A DNA stretch of 64,000 nucleotides from Mesorhizobium helmanticense (GTDB lineage: Bacteria > Pseudomonadota > Alphaproteobacteria > Rhizobiales > Rhizobiaceae), in contig NZ_PZJX01000024.1 of the NCBI RefSeq assembly GCF_003034915.1, forward strand, positions 186,001-250,000, read 5' to 3'. Every line of letters begins with the position of its first letter. Within the stretch, counting starts at the first letter, position 1. The position numbers and the translations under genes are program-made. The notes under the pieces were generated by a model. It made no database searches, was not told the DNA's origin, and saw only the letters and a list, made by a program, of their open reading frames with translations. Shown one piece after another: positions 35,429 through 44,749 of the stretch.

Positions 35429-38400
35429 ATGACACTGCTTGAAGTTGCGCTCGACGACAAGTTCGACCTCGGAAAGGAGCGCATCTTCCTTTCCGGTGCG
35501 CAGGCGGTCATCCGCATGCTTCTGATGCAGCGTGAGCGTGACCGACAGGCTGGCCTGAACACCGCCGGTTTCGTTTCCGGCTATCGCGGCTCGCCGCTCG
35601 GCGGCCTCGACATGCAGCTGTGGCGGGCCAAAAAGCAGCTGGCGCAGTCCGACATCGTCTTCCAACCCGGCCTCAACGAGGAACTCGCCGCCACCGCCTG
35701 CTGGGGCTCGCAGCAGGCCGAATTGCTGGGCGAGGGCACGCATGACGGGGTCTTTTCGGTCTGGTACGGCAAGGGACCGGGCGTCGACCGTTCCGGCGAC
35801 GTGTTCCGCCATGCCAACCTTGCCGGTTCGTCGAAGCACGGCGGCGTGCTTGCCCTGATGGGCGACGACCACATGGCCGAATCCTCGACCAATGCGCACG
35901 CCACCGAATTCCTGTTCGTCGACACGATGGTGCCGATCCTCAATCCGGCCGGCGTCCAGGAGATCATCGACTATGGGCTCTACGGCTTTGCCATGTCGCG
36001 TTTTGCCGGCACCTGGGCGGCGATCAAATGCGTCAAGGACAACATCGAATCGACGGCCTCGGTCGATGCCTCGCTCGAGCGGCTGAATATCGTCGTCCCG
36101 GATTTCGACATGCCGCCAGGCGGCCTCAACATCCGCAACGAGATCGACATGCTCGGCCAGGAGGAGCGGCTGCACGAATACAAGCGCGCCGCCGCTTCGG
36201 CGTTCATCCATGCCAACGGGCTGAACCGGATCGTCTATTCGGGCGGCCGCAGCCCGAAGCTTGGCATCGTCACCATCGGCAAGAGCTATCTCGACGTTCG
36301 CCAGGCACTGGAAGACATCGGCGTCGACGAAGCCGCGGCCAACCGCATCGGCATCAGGCTGTTCAAGGTCGGCTGCCCATGGCCGCTCGACCTGCAGCAC
36401 ATCGCCGATTTTGCCCGCGGCCTCGACACCATCGTCGTCGTCGAGGAGAAGCGCTCGCTGATCGAAGTGCAATTGCGCGAGAACCTCTATGGCGCCGCCG
36501 CGCGGCCGGTCATCGTCGGCAAGAAGGACGAGCGCGGCGACTGGCTGTTCCCGGCCAAGGGCGCGCTCGATCCCAACGATATCGCCATTGCGCTCGGCGA
36601 ACGCATCCTGCGCACCATCGGTCCGTCCGAGGAGATCGCCGTGCGGGTGGCGAAACTGCGCCAGTTCCAGGCCATGCTCGCCGACACCAAGGATATAGCC
36701 TCTCGCACACCCTTCTTCTGCTCCGGCTGCCCGCACAATTCCTCGACCAAGGTGCCGGACGGTTCGCTCGCCGCCGCCGGCATCGGTTGCCATTTCATGG
36801 CGCTGTGGATGGACCGCAACACCGTCGGCTTCACCGCCATGGGCGGCGAGGGGGCGCAATGGGTCGGCCAGGCGCCGTTCTCGAAGCGCGACCACATCTT
36901 TCAGAATCTCGGCGACGGCACCTACAATCACTCCGGCGCATTGGCGATCCGTTTCGCGCTGTCGACAGACGCCAACATCACCTACAAGATCCTCTACAAC
37001 GACGCTGTCGCCATGACCGGCGGCCAGCCGCACGAAGGCGGCCTGACCGTGGACATGATCGCCAGGCAGGTGCGGGCCGAAGGCGTCGAGCGCATCGCCA
37101 TCGTCACCGACGAGCCGGACAAATATGGCGGAAAGGCGGAATTCCCCGCCGGCGCCACCATCCATCACCGCGACGATCTCGACCTCGTCCAGCGCGATTT
37201 GCGTGCGGTCAGGGGCATATCGGTGCTGCTCTACGACCAGACCTGCGCCGCCGAAAAGCGCCGCCGCCGCAAGCGCGGCACGTTTCCCGATCCCGACAAG
37301 CGCGTTTTCATCAACGAGCTGGTCTGCGAGGGCTGCGGCGATTGCGGCGTGCAGTCGAATTGTGTTTCGATCCAGCCGGTCGAGACCGAGTTCGGCCGCA
37401 AGCGCAGGATCGACCAGTCGAGTTGCAACAAGGATTTCTCCTGCGTCAACGGCTTTTGCCCGTCCTTCGTCACTGTCCACGGTGCCAGGATCAGAAAGGC
37501 CGAAGGCATTGCCGGTACCGCCGATCCGCTCGACGGCGTGCCGGCACCGGCCGAATTCCCGCTTGGCGAGCAAGGCTGGGCGGCGATCATCGACGGTGTC
37601 GGCGGCACCGGAGTCGTCACCATCGGCGCGGTGCTCGGCATGGCCGCCCATCTCGAGGACAAGGGCTGCGGCATGATCGACATGGCCGGCCTTGCCCAGA
37701 AGGGCGGCTCGGTGTTCACCCATGTCCGCATCGCCCGCAGCCCGGATGATATCCACGCGATCCGCGTCTCGGCGGGCAAGGCCGACCTTGTGCTCGGCTG
37801 CGATCTCGTCGTGTCGGGCGCCCAGAAGGTGCTCGCCGCGGTGCGCGAGGGCCACACCATCTTCCTTGCCAACACCGCCGAGATCATGCCCGGCGAGTTT
37901 ACCCGCTCGGCCGATTTCTCGCTGCCCGTCGAGCGGCTGAAAAAGGCGATCCGCGCGGCCGCAGGCGATGACAAGGCGCATTTCTTCGACGCCACCCGCA
38001 CCGCCGCGGCACTTTTCGGAAGTTCGCTTGGCGCCAACATGTTCATGCTCGGCTTCGCCTTCCAGCATGGCGGGCTGCCGCTGTCGGCCGAGGCGGTCGA
38101 AAAGGCGATCGAGCTCAACGGCGAGGCGGTGGCGATGAACGTCTCGGCCTTCCGCTGGGGCCGTCGTGCCGCCCATCAGCCGGATTTCGTCCGCCGCCTG
38201 ATTGCCCAGCCCGGCAATGCGGCACAGACGGTCGCGATTGCCGGCACGCTCGATGACATCATTGCTCGCCGCGTCGCTTTCCTCACCGCCTATCAGAACG
38301 CCGCCTATGGCAAGCGTTATGCCGACAGACTGGCCGCGTTGCGCCAGGCCGAGGTGAGGGCGGTACCCGGTTCCGCCGATGTGACCGCGGCCGCCGCGAG

Positions 38401-38908
38401 GAACCTGTTCAAGCTGATGGCGATCAAGGACGAGTACGAGGTGGCACGGCTCTACAGCGACGGTTCCTTCGCCGCGGAACTGTCAAAGCAGTTCCAAAGC
38501 TATGAGAAGCTCGAATTCCATCTGGCGCCGCCGATCATGGGCAGGCGCGGCAATGACGGCAAGCCGCGGAAATCGAGCTTCGGTCCCTGGATGATGAAGG
38601 GTTTTCGCGTGCTGGCAGCGATGAAGGGCCTGCGCGGCACTGCGCTTGATCTCTTCGGCTACAGCGCCGAGAGGCGCATGGAGCGCCAGCTTCTGGCCCA
38701 GTATGAGGCCGATCTGGACGTGATCGCCGCAGCACTGGCACCCGGCAGGATCGAGGCCGCGACAGCGCTTGCCTCGGTGCCGGCGCTCATTCGCGGCTAT
38801 GGCCATGTGAGGCAAGCCAGCGCTGAAAAGGCCGCGGGCGAGCGCCTGAGGCTTCTCGAACGCCTGGCAAAAGCCCCGCTGCGGCCCGAACTCCAGGCCG
38901 CCGAATGA
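35429..38908 (+). CDS. Indolepyruvate ferredoxin oxidoreductase, fused alpha and beta
   Basis: The 1159-residue protein joins the two halves of a 2-keto-acid:ferredoxin oxidoreductase that decarboxylates aryl pyruvates to aryl-acetyl-CoA. The N-terminal part has SGYRGSPLGGLD; the thiamine-diphosphate binding region has GIGCHFMALWM, GGEGAQWVGQ and NDAVAMTGGQPHEGG. Iron-sulfur Cys motifs appear in FFCSGCPHNSS, VCEGCGDCGVQSNC and SCNKDFSCVNGFC. The gamma-type domain follows with GVGGTGVVTIGAVLG. ATG at 35429 is chosen, with AGAGGA nine bases upstream. The long fused form is typical of proteobacteria. The physiological substrate (indole-, phenyl- or 4-hydroxyphenylpyruvate) is not decided. Confidence 0.92.
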   Translation: MTLLEVALDDKFDLGKERIFLSGAQAVIRMLLMQRERDRQAGLNTAGFVSGYRGSPLGGLDMQLWRAKKQLAQSDIVFQPGLNEELAATACWGSQQAELLGEGTHDGVFSVWYGKGPGVDRSGDVFRHANLAGSSKHGGVLALMGDDHMAESSTNAHATEFLFVDTMVPILNPAGVQEIIDYGLYGFAMSRFAGTWAAIKCVKDNIESTASVDASLERLNIVVPDFDMPPGGLNIRNEIDMLGQEERLHEYKRAAASAFIHANGLNRIVYSGGRSPKLGIVTIGKSYLDVRQALEDIGVDEAAANRIGIRLFKVGCPWPLDLQHIADFARGLDTIVVVEEKRSLIEVQLRENLYGAAARPVIVGKKDERGDWLFPAKGALDPNDIAIALGERILRTIGPSEEIAVRVAKLRQFQAMLADTKDIASRTPFFCSGCPHNSSTKVPDGSLAAAGIGCHFMALWMDRNTVGFTAMGGEGAQWVGQAPFSKRDHIFQNLGDGTYNHSGALAIRFALSTDANITYKILYNDAVAMTGGQPHEGGLTVDMIARQVRAEGVERIAIVTDEPDKYGGKAEFPAGATIHHRDDLDLVQRDLRAVRGISVLLYDQTCAAEKRRRRKRGTFPDPDKRVFINELVCEGCGDCGVQSNCVSIQPVETEFGRKRRIDQSSCNKDFSCVNGFCPSFVTVHGARIRKAEGIAGTADPLDGVPAPAEFPLGEQGWAAIIDGVGGTGVVTIGAVLGMAAHLEDKGCGMIDMAGLAQKGGSVFTHVRIARSPDDIHAIRVSAGKADLVLGCDLVVSGAQKVLAAVREGHTIFLANTAEIMPGEFTRSADFSLPVERLKKAIRAAAGDDKAHFFDATRTAAALFGSSLGANMFMLGFAFQHGGLPLSAEAVEKAIELNGEAVAMNVSAFRWGRRAAHQPDFVRRLIAQPGNAAQTVAIAGTLDDIIARRVAFLTAYQNAAYGKRYADRLAALRQAEVRAVPGSADVTAAAARNLFKLMAIKDEYEVARLYSDGSFAAELSKQFQSYEKLEFHLAPPIMGRRGNDGKPRKSSFGPWMMKGFRVLAAMKGLRGTALDLFGYSAERRMERQLLAQYEADLDVIAAALAPGRIEAATALASVPALIRGYGHVRQASAEKAAGERLRLLERLAKAPLRPELQAAE

Positions 38909-39052
38909 TCGATACGGCTTGTTTACCTGATCGACAGTTTCCGCGCTTTCCCTAGGGTCAACGGGCTTGGCGGCGGCCGCCAAAACGGCCATTCTAAACC
39001 TTTCTTAAGGCGGATGTGACACTGCTTGGCTCCCCAGGGTTGGGATTCAGGC

Positions 39053-41365
39053 GTGAATCTGAGAAGAAAAAACGAGATCCCGGTCGACGTCTACATCCCG
39101 TTCGTGGAAACTCTGTTTCGCGACGGGTTGACGCTTTCGATCGGCATTTTCGCGCAGACCTTCCTGATCGGCCTCGTCTGGTGGAAGAACGGCGATCCGC
39201 GCTACCTGATTGTTGCGATCGCGATGATCCTCGTCGGCATTTTCCGGATGAGGAACTTCCGCAAATACAACAGCCTGCCATCGCCGAAGACCTGGGAGGA
39301 AGCGCACAAGCGCGAAAACGACTACATCCTGTACGGCTCCTTGCATGGGCTGACGCTGGGCGCGTTTTGCTTGCTCGGCATCTATTTTGCGCGCGACAAT
39401 TTCGCCGAGATCGCCTCCGTCTGCCTGACGTTGGCGACGGCGACCTCCATTGCCGGCCGCAATTACGGCTCGCCGCGCATGGTGACCATCCTGACCCTGG
39501 CCCTGACCTGGCCGATCTCGCTGGGGTTCCTGCTGCGCGGCGATATCTATCACGTTCTTCTCGGCCTTCTGTCCGCGCCATTCCTGTTTGCGATCCGCAA
39601 ATTCGCCAACACGGTTCGCGACGTGCTTTTCGCGGCCGTATCGGAGGAGAAGAAGGCGAACCGCATCGCCCAGCGTTTCAACCGGGCGCTGAACACCATG
39701 TCGCACGGTCTTGTTATGCTCGGTCCCGACGGCCGGGTGGCGGTTGCCAATGCCGAAGCCGCGCATCTGATGTCGCTCAAATCGCCCGATGCGCTGCTTG
39801 GACGGTCGATCCATGGTCTCCTGATGCGCGGCGTTGCCGGCGGCATGCTGGCGCCGAAGGACTGCCGCTATATCGAAGCCCAGCTGACGCGCGCCCTGCG
39901 TGAGGGCCGCGACCGCAAGGTCCTTGTCTCGCTGGCCAACGGCCAGCACTATGAGTTTTCGGCTCGCGAAGGCAGCCAGGAACTGGGCGTCATCACCTTC
40001 GAGGATGTGACGGCCCGCGTCGAGGCGGAAGACAAGATCCGCTTCATGGCGCGTTACGACAACCTCACCGGCCTGCCCAATCGCGCCTATTTCCACGAGC
40101 TGGTCGGAGAGGCCATGGCGTCCGGCGACCATGATCGTCTGTGCGCGCTCGCCGTGCTCGATCTCGACGATTTCAAGAGCGTCAACGACACGCTTGGCCA
40201 TCCGATCGGCGACGGGCTGATCTATGCCGTGGCGGAACGGCTGGGAGCGGTGGCGGGACCCGGCATTACCGTCAGCCGCTTTGGCGGCGACGAGTTCATG
40301 GTCTTCTTCGACCGCGTCGAGGACGAAAGTCATCTGAAAAGCAAGCTCGACGAGATCTTCCTCGACATGCAGGGCGAGGTCGATGTTGCCGGCCACGGGC
40401 TGCGCATCCAGGCCAGCGGTGGCGCCGTGCTGTCGCGGGTGAAGGATACCGATGTCGACGCCATGATCGTCAAGGCCGATCTCGCGCTCTACAAGGCCAA
40501 GGAGCTCGGCAAGAACAGCTGGCGGCTGTTCGAGGCGTCGATGGATGCCGCCTTCCGCAATCGCCAGCTGATGAAGGCGGACCTGCGCAGCGCGGTGGAA
40601 AGCAAGGGATTGCGGGTGGTCTACCAGCCGATCGTGGCGATGACCACCATGCGTATTGCCAGTTGCGAGGCGCTGTGCCGGTGGGACCACCCCGATCTCG
40701 GGCCGATCTCGCCCAGCATCTTCATCCCGCTGGCGGAAGAAATGGGCATTATTTCGGAGATCAGCACCTTCGTGCTCAATGCGGCGTGCATCGAATGCGC
40801 CAAATGGCCGGTCCAGACCAGTGTCTCGGTCAATCTCTCGGCCAAGGATTTCCGCAGCCGCGACGTCATCCAGAAGGTTCGCGATGCATTGGCGAGCTCC
40901 GGTTTGGCTGCTGAGCGCCTGGAGATCGAAGTCACCGAGACGGCGCTGCTCGACGACAAGTCGCTGACGCGTCAATATATCGAGGAACTGAAGCGGCTTG
41001 GCGTGCGCATCGCGCTTGACGATTTCGGCACCGGCTATTCGAGCCTGAGCTATCTCCACAAGCTGCCGCTCGACAAGATCAAGATCGACCGTTCCTTCCT
41101 GATGGACGTCACCCAAAACGCCCGTTCGCTCGAACTGCTCAAGGGCATCGTCAACCTGTCGCGGCCGCTGGGGCTTTCGGTGACCGTCGAGGGCGTCGAA
41201 ACCTTCGAACAGCTCAAGGTCCTGGCATTGCAGGTCAAGCCGGACCTGGTGCAGGGCTTCCTGTTCGGCTCGGCGCTCAGCGCGTCCGGCATCGAGACCA
41301 TGTCGAGCACGGTCTGGCCTTTCGCCAAGGACATCAAGACGGCCAGGAAGGCGACGCGTCGCTGA
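39053..41365 (+). CDS. GGDEF-EAL membrane protein, c-di-GMP synthesis/degradation
   Basis: The 770-residue protein has an N-terminal membrane region with about four to five helices (LTLSIGIFAQTFLIGLVWW onward), a PAS-like linker (RFNRALNTMSHGLVML, about 200-330), a GGDEF domain (RYDNLTGLPNR, FGGDEF) and an EAL domain (CEALCRWDHP, VTETALLDD, DDFGTGYSSLSYLHKLPLDKIKIDRSF in part). Both catalytic motifs look intact, so it can make or hydrolyse cyclic di-GMP. GTG at 39053 with GGGA seven bases upstream is preferred over a TTG 27 bases earlier. The FeeM-like acyltransferase gene follows by 144 AT-rich bases. Confidence 0.93.
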   Translation: MNLRRKNEIPVDVYIPFVETLFRDGLTLSIGIFAQTFLIGLVWWKNGDPRYLIVAIAMILVGIFRMRNFRKYNSLPSPKTWEEAHKRENDYILYGSLHGLTLGAFCLLGIYFARDNFAEIASVCLTLATATSIAGRNYGSPRMVTILTLALTWPISLGFLLRGDIYHVLLGLLSAPFLFAIRKFANTVRDVLFAAVSEEKKANRIAQRFNRALNTMSHGLVMLGPDGRVAVANAEAAHLMSLKSPDALLGRSIHGLLMRGVAGGMLAPKDCRYIEAQLTRALREGRDRKVLVSLANGQHYEFSAREGSQELGVITFEDVTARVEAEDKIRFMARYDNLTGLPNRAYFHELVGEAMASGDHDRLCALAVLDLDDFKSVNDTLGHPIGDGLIYAVAERLGAVAGPGITVSRFGGDEFMVFFDRVEDESHLKSKLDEIFLDMQGEVDVAGHGLRIQASGGAVLSRVKDTDVDAMIVKADLALYKAKELGKNSWRLFEASMDAAFRNRQLMKADLRSAVESKGLRVVYQPIVAMTTMRIASCEALCRWDHPDLGPISPSIFIPLAEEMGIISEISTFVLNAACIECAKWPVQTSVSVNLSAKDFRSRDVIQKVRDALASSGLAAERLEIEVTETALLDDKSLTRQYIEELKRLGVRIALDDFGTGYSSLSYLHKLPLDKIKIDRSFLMDVTQNARSLELLKGIVNLSRPLGLSVTVEGVETFEQLKVLALQVKPDLVQGFLFGSALSASGIETMSSTVWPFAKDIKTARKATRR

Positions 41366-41509
41366 TTTTCCCAAAAAACCTCATATTTTAGTCTAATTTT
41401 ACCGATTGTTAACCTTAATGACCGGTAAACAGCTTCGTACTTATTTTCACCTTTACATCTTTTGACCCTGTCGTAGTGTCATATCGGCGGCAGTACGGGG
41501 ATTGAGTTC

Positions 41510-42289
41510 ATGAGTGCCCAGTTGACTTCGCTCGGCCATGCGGCGGGCGCGGACGGCAGTGATGCGTCCGACACCATGTCCAGCTTCGCCAGGAATGTTT
41601 CGGCAATGCTGGAGCGAACGGAATACCGTCGCTGCGACAAGGGCGAAGACCTCGAGGACATCTATCGCCTGCGCTACAAATCATATCGCTCCAACGATAT
41701 GGTGCCCGACAACGAGAACCACACCATTCACGACGAGCTGGACGAAGTGCCGAATGTTTTTCGCTTCGGCGTCTACATCGACCAGGAGCTTGTCAGCACG
41801 CTGCGCATTCATCACGTCACGGTGGCAACGCCCAAGTCGCCTTCCACCAAGGCCTTCGGCGATATCGTCCTGCCGATGCTGGCCGAAGGGAAGAGCTCCA
41901 TCTGCCCCAGCCGCTTCGCCTCCGACCCCGAATGGTCGCGCGTCTATCCGCAAATACCTTATCTGACGCTGCGGCTTGCCGGCATGGCATGTTTCCATTT
42001 CAACGCGCCTTATTGCCTGTCGACCATCCGCGAGGATCACGCCGGCTTCTACAAGCGGATCTACTATTCCGAGAAGATCAGCGAGGCCCGCGCCTATCCC
42101 GGCGTCTTCAACAAGGTCGTGCTCTACCGCGCCGACGTCAACGCCATCCGCGAGCGCTCGCTCTCCCGGTTCCCGTTCTTCCGCTCGACGCCGATGGAGC
42201 AGCGCATGCTGTTCGACACGCCTCATCTCGGAGAACTCGCGCCGCTGACCATCCTGCCCACGGCCAAATATTTTCGCGAAGCCGCCTGA
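41510..42289 (+). CDS. FeeM-like N-acyl-amino-acid synthase, GNAT superfamily
   Basis: The 259-residue protein matches the N-acyl amino acid synthase FeeM-type acyltransferase domain, a GNAT relative of acyl-homoserine-lactone synthases. Supporting segments are IYRLRYKSYRSNDMVP near residue 50, GVYIDQELVSTLRIHHV, ICPSRFASDPEW and CLSTIREDHAGFYKR. The enzyme probably joins a fatty acyl group (from acyl-ACP) to an amino acid, giving a signal or membrane lipid; the acceptor is unknown. It follows a c-di-GMP enzyme on the same strand, which is suggestive of joint control of surface behaviour but not proof. The upstream 144 bases are AT-rich and probably carry the promoter. Confidence 0.85.
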   Translation: MSAQLTSLGHAAGADGSDASDTMSSFARNVSAMLERTEYRRCDKGEDLEDIYRLRYKSYRSNDMVPDNENHTIHDELDEVPNVFRFGVYIDQELVSTLRIHHVTVATPKSPSTKAFGDIVLPMLAEGKSSICPSRFASDPEWSRVYPQIPYLTLRLAGMACFHFNAPYCLSTIREDHAGFYKRIYYSEKISEARAYPGVFNKVVLYRADVNAIRERSLSRFPFFRSTPMEQRMLFDTPHLGELAPLTILPTAKYFREAA

Positions 42290-42417
42290 GGTTCTTCACG
42301 GTTTTTTGCGGCGTCGGTGTGGAGCCTTCCGGCTGCCTCAGCGTTCTGGCTGGCGCCAATGGCGCGATGGATGACGTCAATGCCCCGTTTCGCGCCAATC
42401 GATCGAAAGGATCTCAC

Positions 42418-42567
42418 ATGACAATCTCCACGCTCGCGTTGACCCCGCTGATTTCCCTGATCGCCGGCGTGCTGATCCTGATCATGCCGCGGCTGTTGAA
42501 CTATATCGTCGCCCTCTATCTGATCGTCGTCGGCCTGCTCGGCCTGTTTCCGCATCTCGCCGGTTGA
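42418..42567 (+). CDS. DUF3096 small membrane protein
   Basis: The 49-residue product is almost wholly hydrophobic: LISLIAGVLILIMPRLLNYI followed by ALYLIVVGLLGLFPHLAG, two closely spaced transmembrane helices of the DUF3096 type. AAAGGA lies seven bases before the ATG. Its role is unknown; such proteins are common in rhizobia and may be stress-linked. It stands between the FeeM-like gene and the oxidase subunit. Confidence 0.75.
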   Translation: MTISTLALTPLISLIAGVLILIMPRLLNYIVALYLIVVGLLGLFPHLAG

Positions 42568-42713
42568 GACATCGGGCCTTCGCGGACATCTTTTGCCTGA
42601 CGGCTTCAACTTTCCTTTGAGGCTGTTGTCGCCGGCGATGCGGCAATAGCGCCATTGCCCTCGGCCCGGCTTTTCGCTATGTGCCTGAAAGATGTCTTCG
42701 AAGGGGTATTCCT

Positions 42714-42938
42714 ATGGCTGATCACACGCCGACCGGTCCTGTCGAACTGGGCGCGAAGATGGACTATGCCGAGCACGATCGCACCTATGCCGGCTTTGTC
42801 ATGCTCGCCAAATACGGGTCGCTGTTCTGCGCCGCCGTGCTTCTGGCGATGGCCTTCGGTTTCTTTGCGGGCGGCTTCTTCTCGGCGACCATCCTGTTCA
42901 TTCTGATCCTTGCCGTCGGCGCCTTCATTCTCCGGTAG
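42714..42938 (+). CDS. aa3-type cytochrome c oxidase subunit IV
   Basis: The 74-residue protein has a soluble N-terminus with KMDYAEHDRTYAGFVMLAKYG (given in part), the diagnostic stretch of bacterial aa3 oxidase subunit IV, then two hydrophobic segments (LFCAAVLLAMAFGFFAGGFF and ILFILILAVGAFILR). Alphaproteobacterial oxidases carry this small subunit, whose function is not essential in known cases. The other oxidase subunits are not in the window. The pnt operon begins 83 bases downstream, giving a membrane-bioenergetics neighbourhood. Confidence 0.82.
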   Translation: MADHTPTGPVELGAKMDYAEHDRTYAGFVMLAKYGSLFCAAVLLAMAFGFFAGGFFSATILFILILAVGAFILR

Positions 42939-43021
42939 ATTTTTCCAAAACCTTGCCGTGACGCCGCCGGCAACCGGCCGGCATCTTTGCGCAAACAGGT
43001 TCCAGCCGAAAGGATCATGCG

Positions 43022-44317
43022 GTGGGACAGACGGTTTTCATCCCTCGTGAGCTCGATGCGAACGAGCCGCGCGTTGCTGCCTCGCCCGATACGGTGAAGC
43101 GGCTGGCGGGGCTGGGCTTGGACGTCATCGTCGAAAGCGGCGCCGGCACCGCCTCGCGCATTCCCGACGAGGAATTCGCCAAGGCGGGTGCCGCGATCGG
43201 CAAGGCCGGCGATGCCGCCAGGGCCGATGTGGTGCTGAAAGTGCGTCGCCCGACGGATGCAGAGCTGAAGGGCTACAGATCCGGCGCCGCCGTCATCGCC
43301 ATCATGGATCCCTACGGCCACGATGCCGCCGTCGCCGCGCTGGCCAAGGCCGGCGTCACCGCCTTCTCGATGGAATTCATGCCGCGCATCACCCGCGCGC
43401 AGTCGATGGACGTCTTGTCCTCGCAGGCCAACCTCGCCGGCTACCAGGCGGTGATCGATGCTGCCGCCGAATATGACCGGGCGTTGCCAATGATGATGAC
43501 GGCGGCCGGCACGGTTCCAGCGGCGAAAGCCTTCATCATGGGCGTCGGCGTCGCCGGCCTGCAGGCGATCGCCACGGCAAGGCGGCTTGGCGCGGTCGTC
43601 ACCGCCACCGATGTGCGTCCGGCGGTGAAGGAACAGGTGCAGTCGCTCGGCGCGAAGTTCCTGGCGGTCGAGGACGAGGAGTTCAAGGCGGCCGAGACCG
43701 CTGGCGGCTATGCCAAGGAAATGTCGAAAGAGTATCAGGCCAAGCAGGCGGCGCTGACATCAGAGCACATCGCCAAGCAGGACATCGTCATCACCACGGC
43801 GCTGATCCCGGGCCGGCCGGCGCCGAAGCTGGTCTCGGCGGCCATGGTCGCGTCGATGAAGCCGGGTTCGGTCATCGTCGACCTCGCGGTCGAGCGCGGC
43901 GGCAATGTCGAGGGCGCCGTGCCGGGTAAGGTGGTGACCACGGCCAATGGCGTCAAGATCGTCGGCCATCTCAACGTGCCTGGCCGTGTCGCGGCCTCCG
44001 CTTCGCTGCTTTATGCCAGGAACCTGTTTGCCTTCCTCGAGACGCTGGTCGACAAGACGACGAAGCAACTCGCCATCAACCGCGACGACGAATTGGTCAA
44101 GGCAACGATGCTGACCGACGGCGGCAAGGTCGTGCATCCGGCCTTCGCCAAGGCGACGGTGGATCCACATGTCGAACCGGCAGCGATCCCGGCGACGACG
44201 ATGGTTGCCGATGCATCCGTGAAAAAAGCCGCGCCGAGAAAGACAGCCGACAAAAAAGCCGCTACGGGCAAGTCCGCTGCCCAGAAGTCCGCTGGTAAGC
44301 CGAAGGGGATCGCGTGA
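43022..44317 (+). CDS. pntAA: NAD(P) transhydrogenase subunit alpha part 1
   Basis: The 431-residue soluble dI component binds NAD(H) and works with PntAB and PntB in the proton-driven reduction of NADP by NADH. It shows [20 protein letters not shown] at the N-terminus, the NAD site [18 protein letters not shown] and [13 protein letters not shown]. The C-terminus adds a Lys/Ala-rich tail ([19 protein letters not shown]) not part of the fold. GTG is the start, with AAGGA eight bases upstream. The stop overlaps the pntAB start by one base. Split alpha subunits are typical of alphaproteobacteria. Confidence 0.95.
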   Translation: MGQTVFIPRELDANEPRVAASPDTVKRLAGLGLDVIVESGAGTASRIPDEEFAKAGAAIGKAGDAARADVVLKVRRPTDAELKGYRSGAAVIAIMDPYGHDAAVAALAKAGVTAFSMEFMPRITRAQSMDVLSSQANLAGYQAVIDAAAEYDRALPMMMTAAGTVPAAKAFIMGVGVAGLQAIATARRLGAVVTATDVRPAVKEQVQSLGAKFLAVEDEEFKAAETAGGYAKEMSKEYQAKQAALTSEHIAKQDIVITTALIPGRPAPKLVSAAMVASMKPGSVIVDLAVERGGNVEGAVPGKVVTTANGVKIVGHLNVPGRVAASASLLYARNLFAFLETLVDKTTKQLAINRDDELVKATMLTDGGKVVHPAFAKATVDPHVEPAAIPATTMVADASVKKAAPRKTADKKAATGKSAAQKSAGKPKGIA

Positions 44318-44742
44318 TGGATCAGACCTTGCAGAAGGCCCTCGACCAACTCGACCAGGCAAGTGCTGCCGTCCGGCTCGCGGTGCAGAATCTGGCCAAT
44401 GCGCCCGGCGGCGCCGAGGCGGCGGGCGACACCGCCCATGCGCTGTCCGGCGGCACCATCGATCCCTTCGTCTTCCGCTTCGCCATTTTCGTGCTGGCGA
44501 TCTTCGTCGGCTACTATGTCGTCTGGTCGGTGACGCCGGCGCTGCACACGCCGCTGATGGCCGTCACCAACGCCATCTCCTCGGTCATCGTCGTCGGCGC
44601 GCTGCTTGCCGTCGGCATCGCGGCCTCCGGCATTGCCGCCGGCTTCGGTTTCGTCGCGCTGATGCTGGTCTCGGTCAACATCTTCGGCGGCTTCCTCGTC
44701 ACCCAGCGCATGCTGGCCATGTACAAGAAGAAGGACAAGTAA
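44317..44742 (+). CDS. pntAB: NAD(P) transhydrogenase subunit alpha part 2
   Basis: The 141-residue membrane component begins with a soluble helix ([20 protein letters not shown]) and has hydrophobic helices including [20 protein letters not shown], the conserved loop [20 protein letters not shown] and [20 protein letters not shown]. It contributes to the proton channel. ATG at 44317 shares one base with the pntAA stop; GTG at 44314 is a possible alternative. pntB follows seven bases downstream. Confidence 0.94.
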   Translation: MDQTLQKALDQLDQASAAVRLAVQNLANAPGGAEAAGDTAHALSGGTIDPFVFRFAIFVLAIFVGYYVVWSVTPALHTPLMAVTNAISSVIVVGALLAVGIAASGIAAGFGFVALMLVSVNIFGGFLVTQRMLAMYKKKDK

Positions 44743-44749
44743 GAGCGCC

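Noticed and set aside
35123..38176. A long open frame on the minus strand opposite the indolepyruvate oxidoreductase
   Set aside because: It runs antisense to a clearly conserved gene, shows no recognisable domain and is the usual by-product of high GC third positions.
39047..41374. A long minus-strand frame opposite the GGDEF-EAL gene
   Set aside because: The plus-strand product has intact catalytic motifs; the antisense frame is rich in Arg, His and Gly and lacks any domain.
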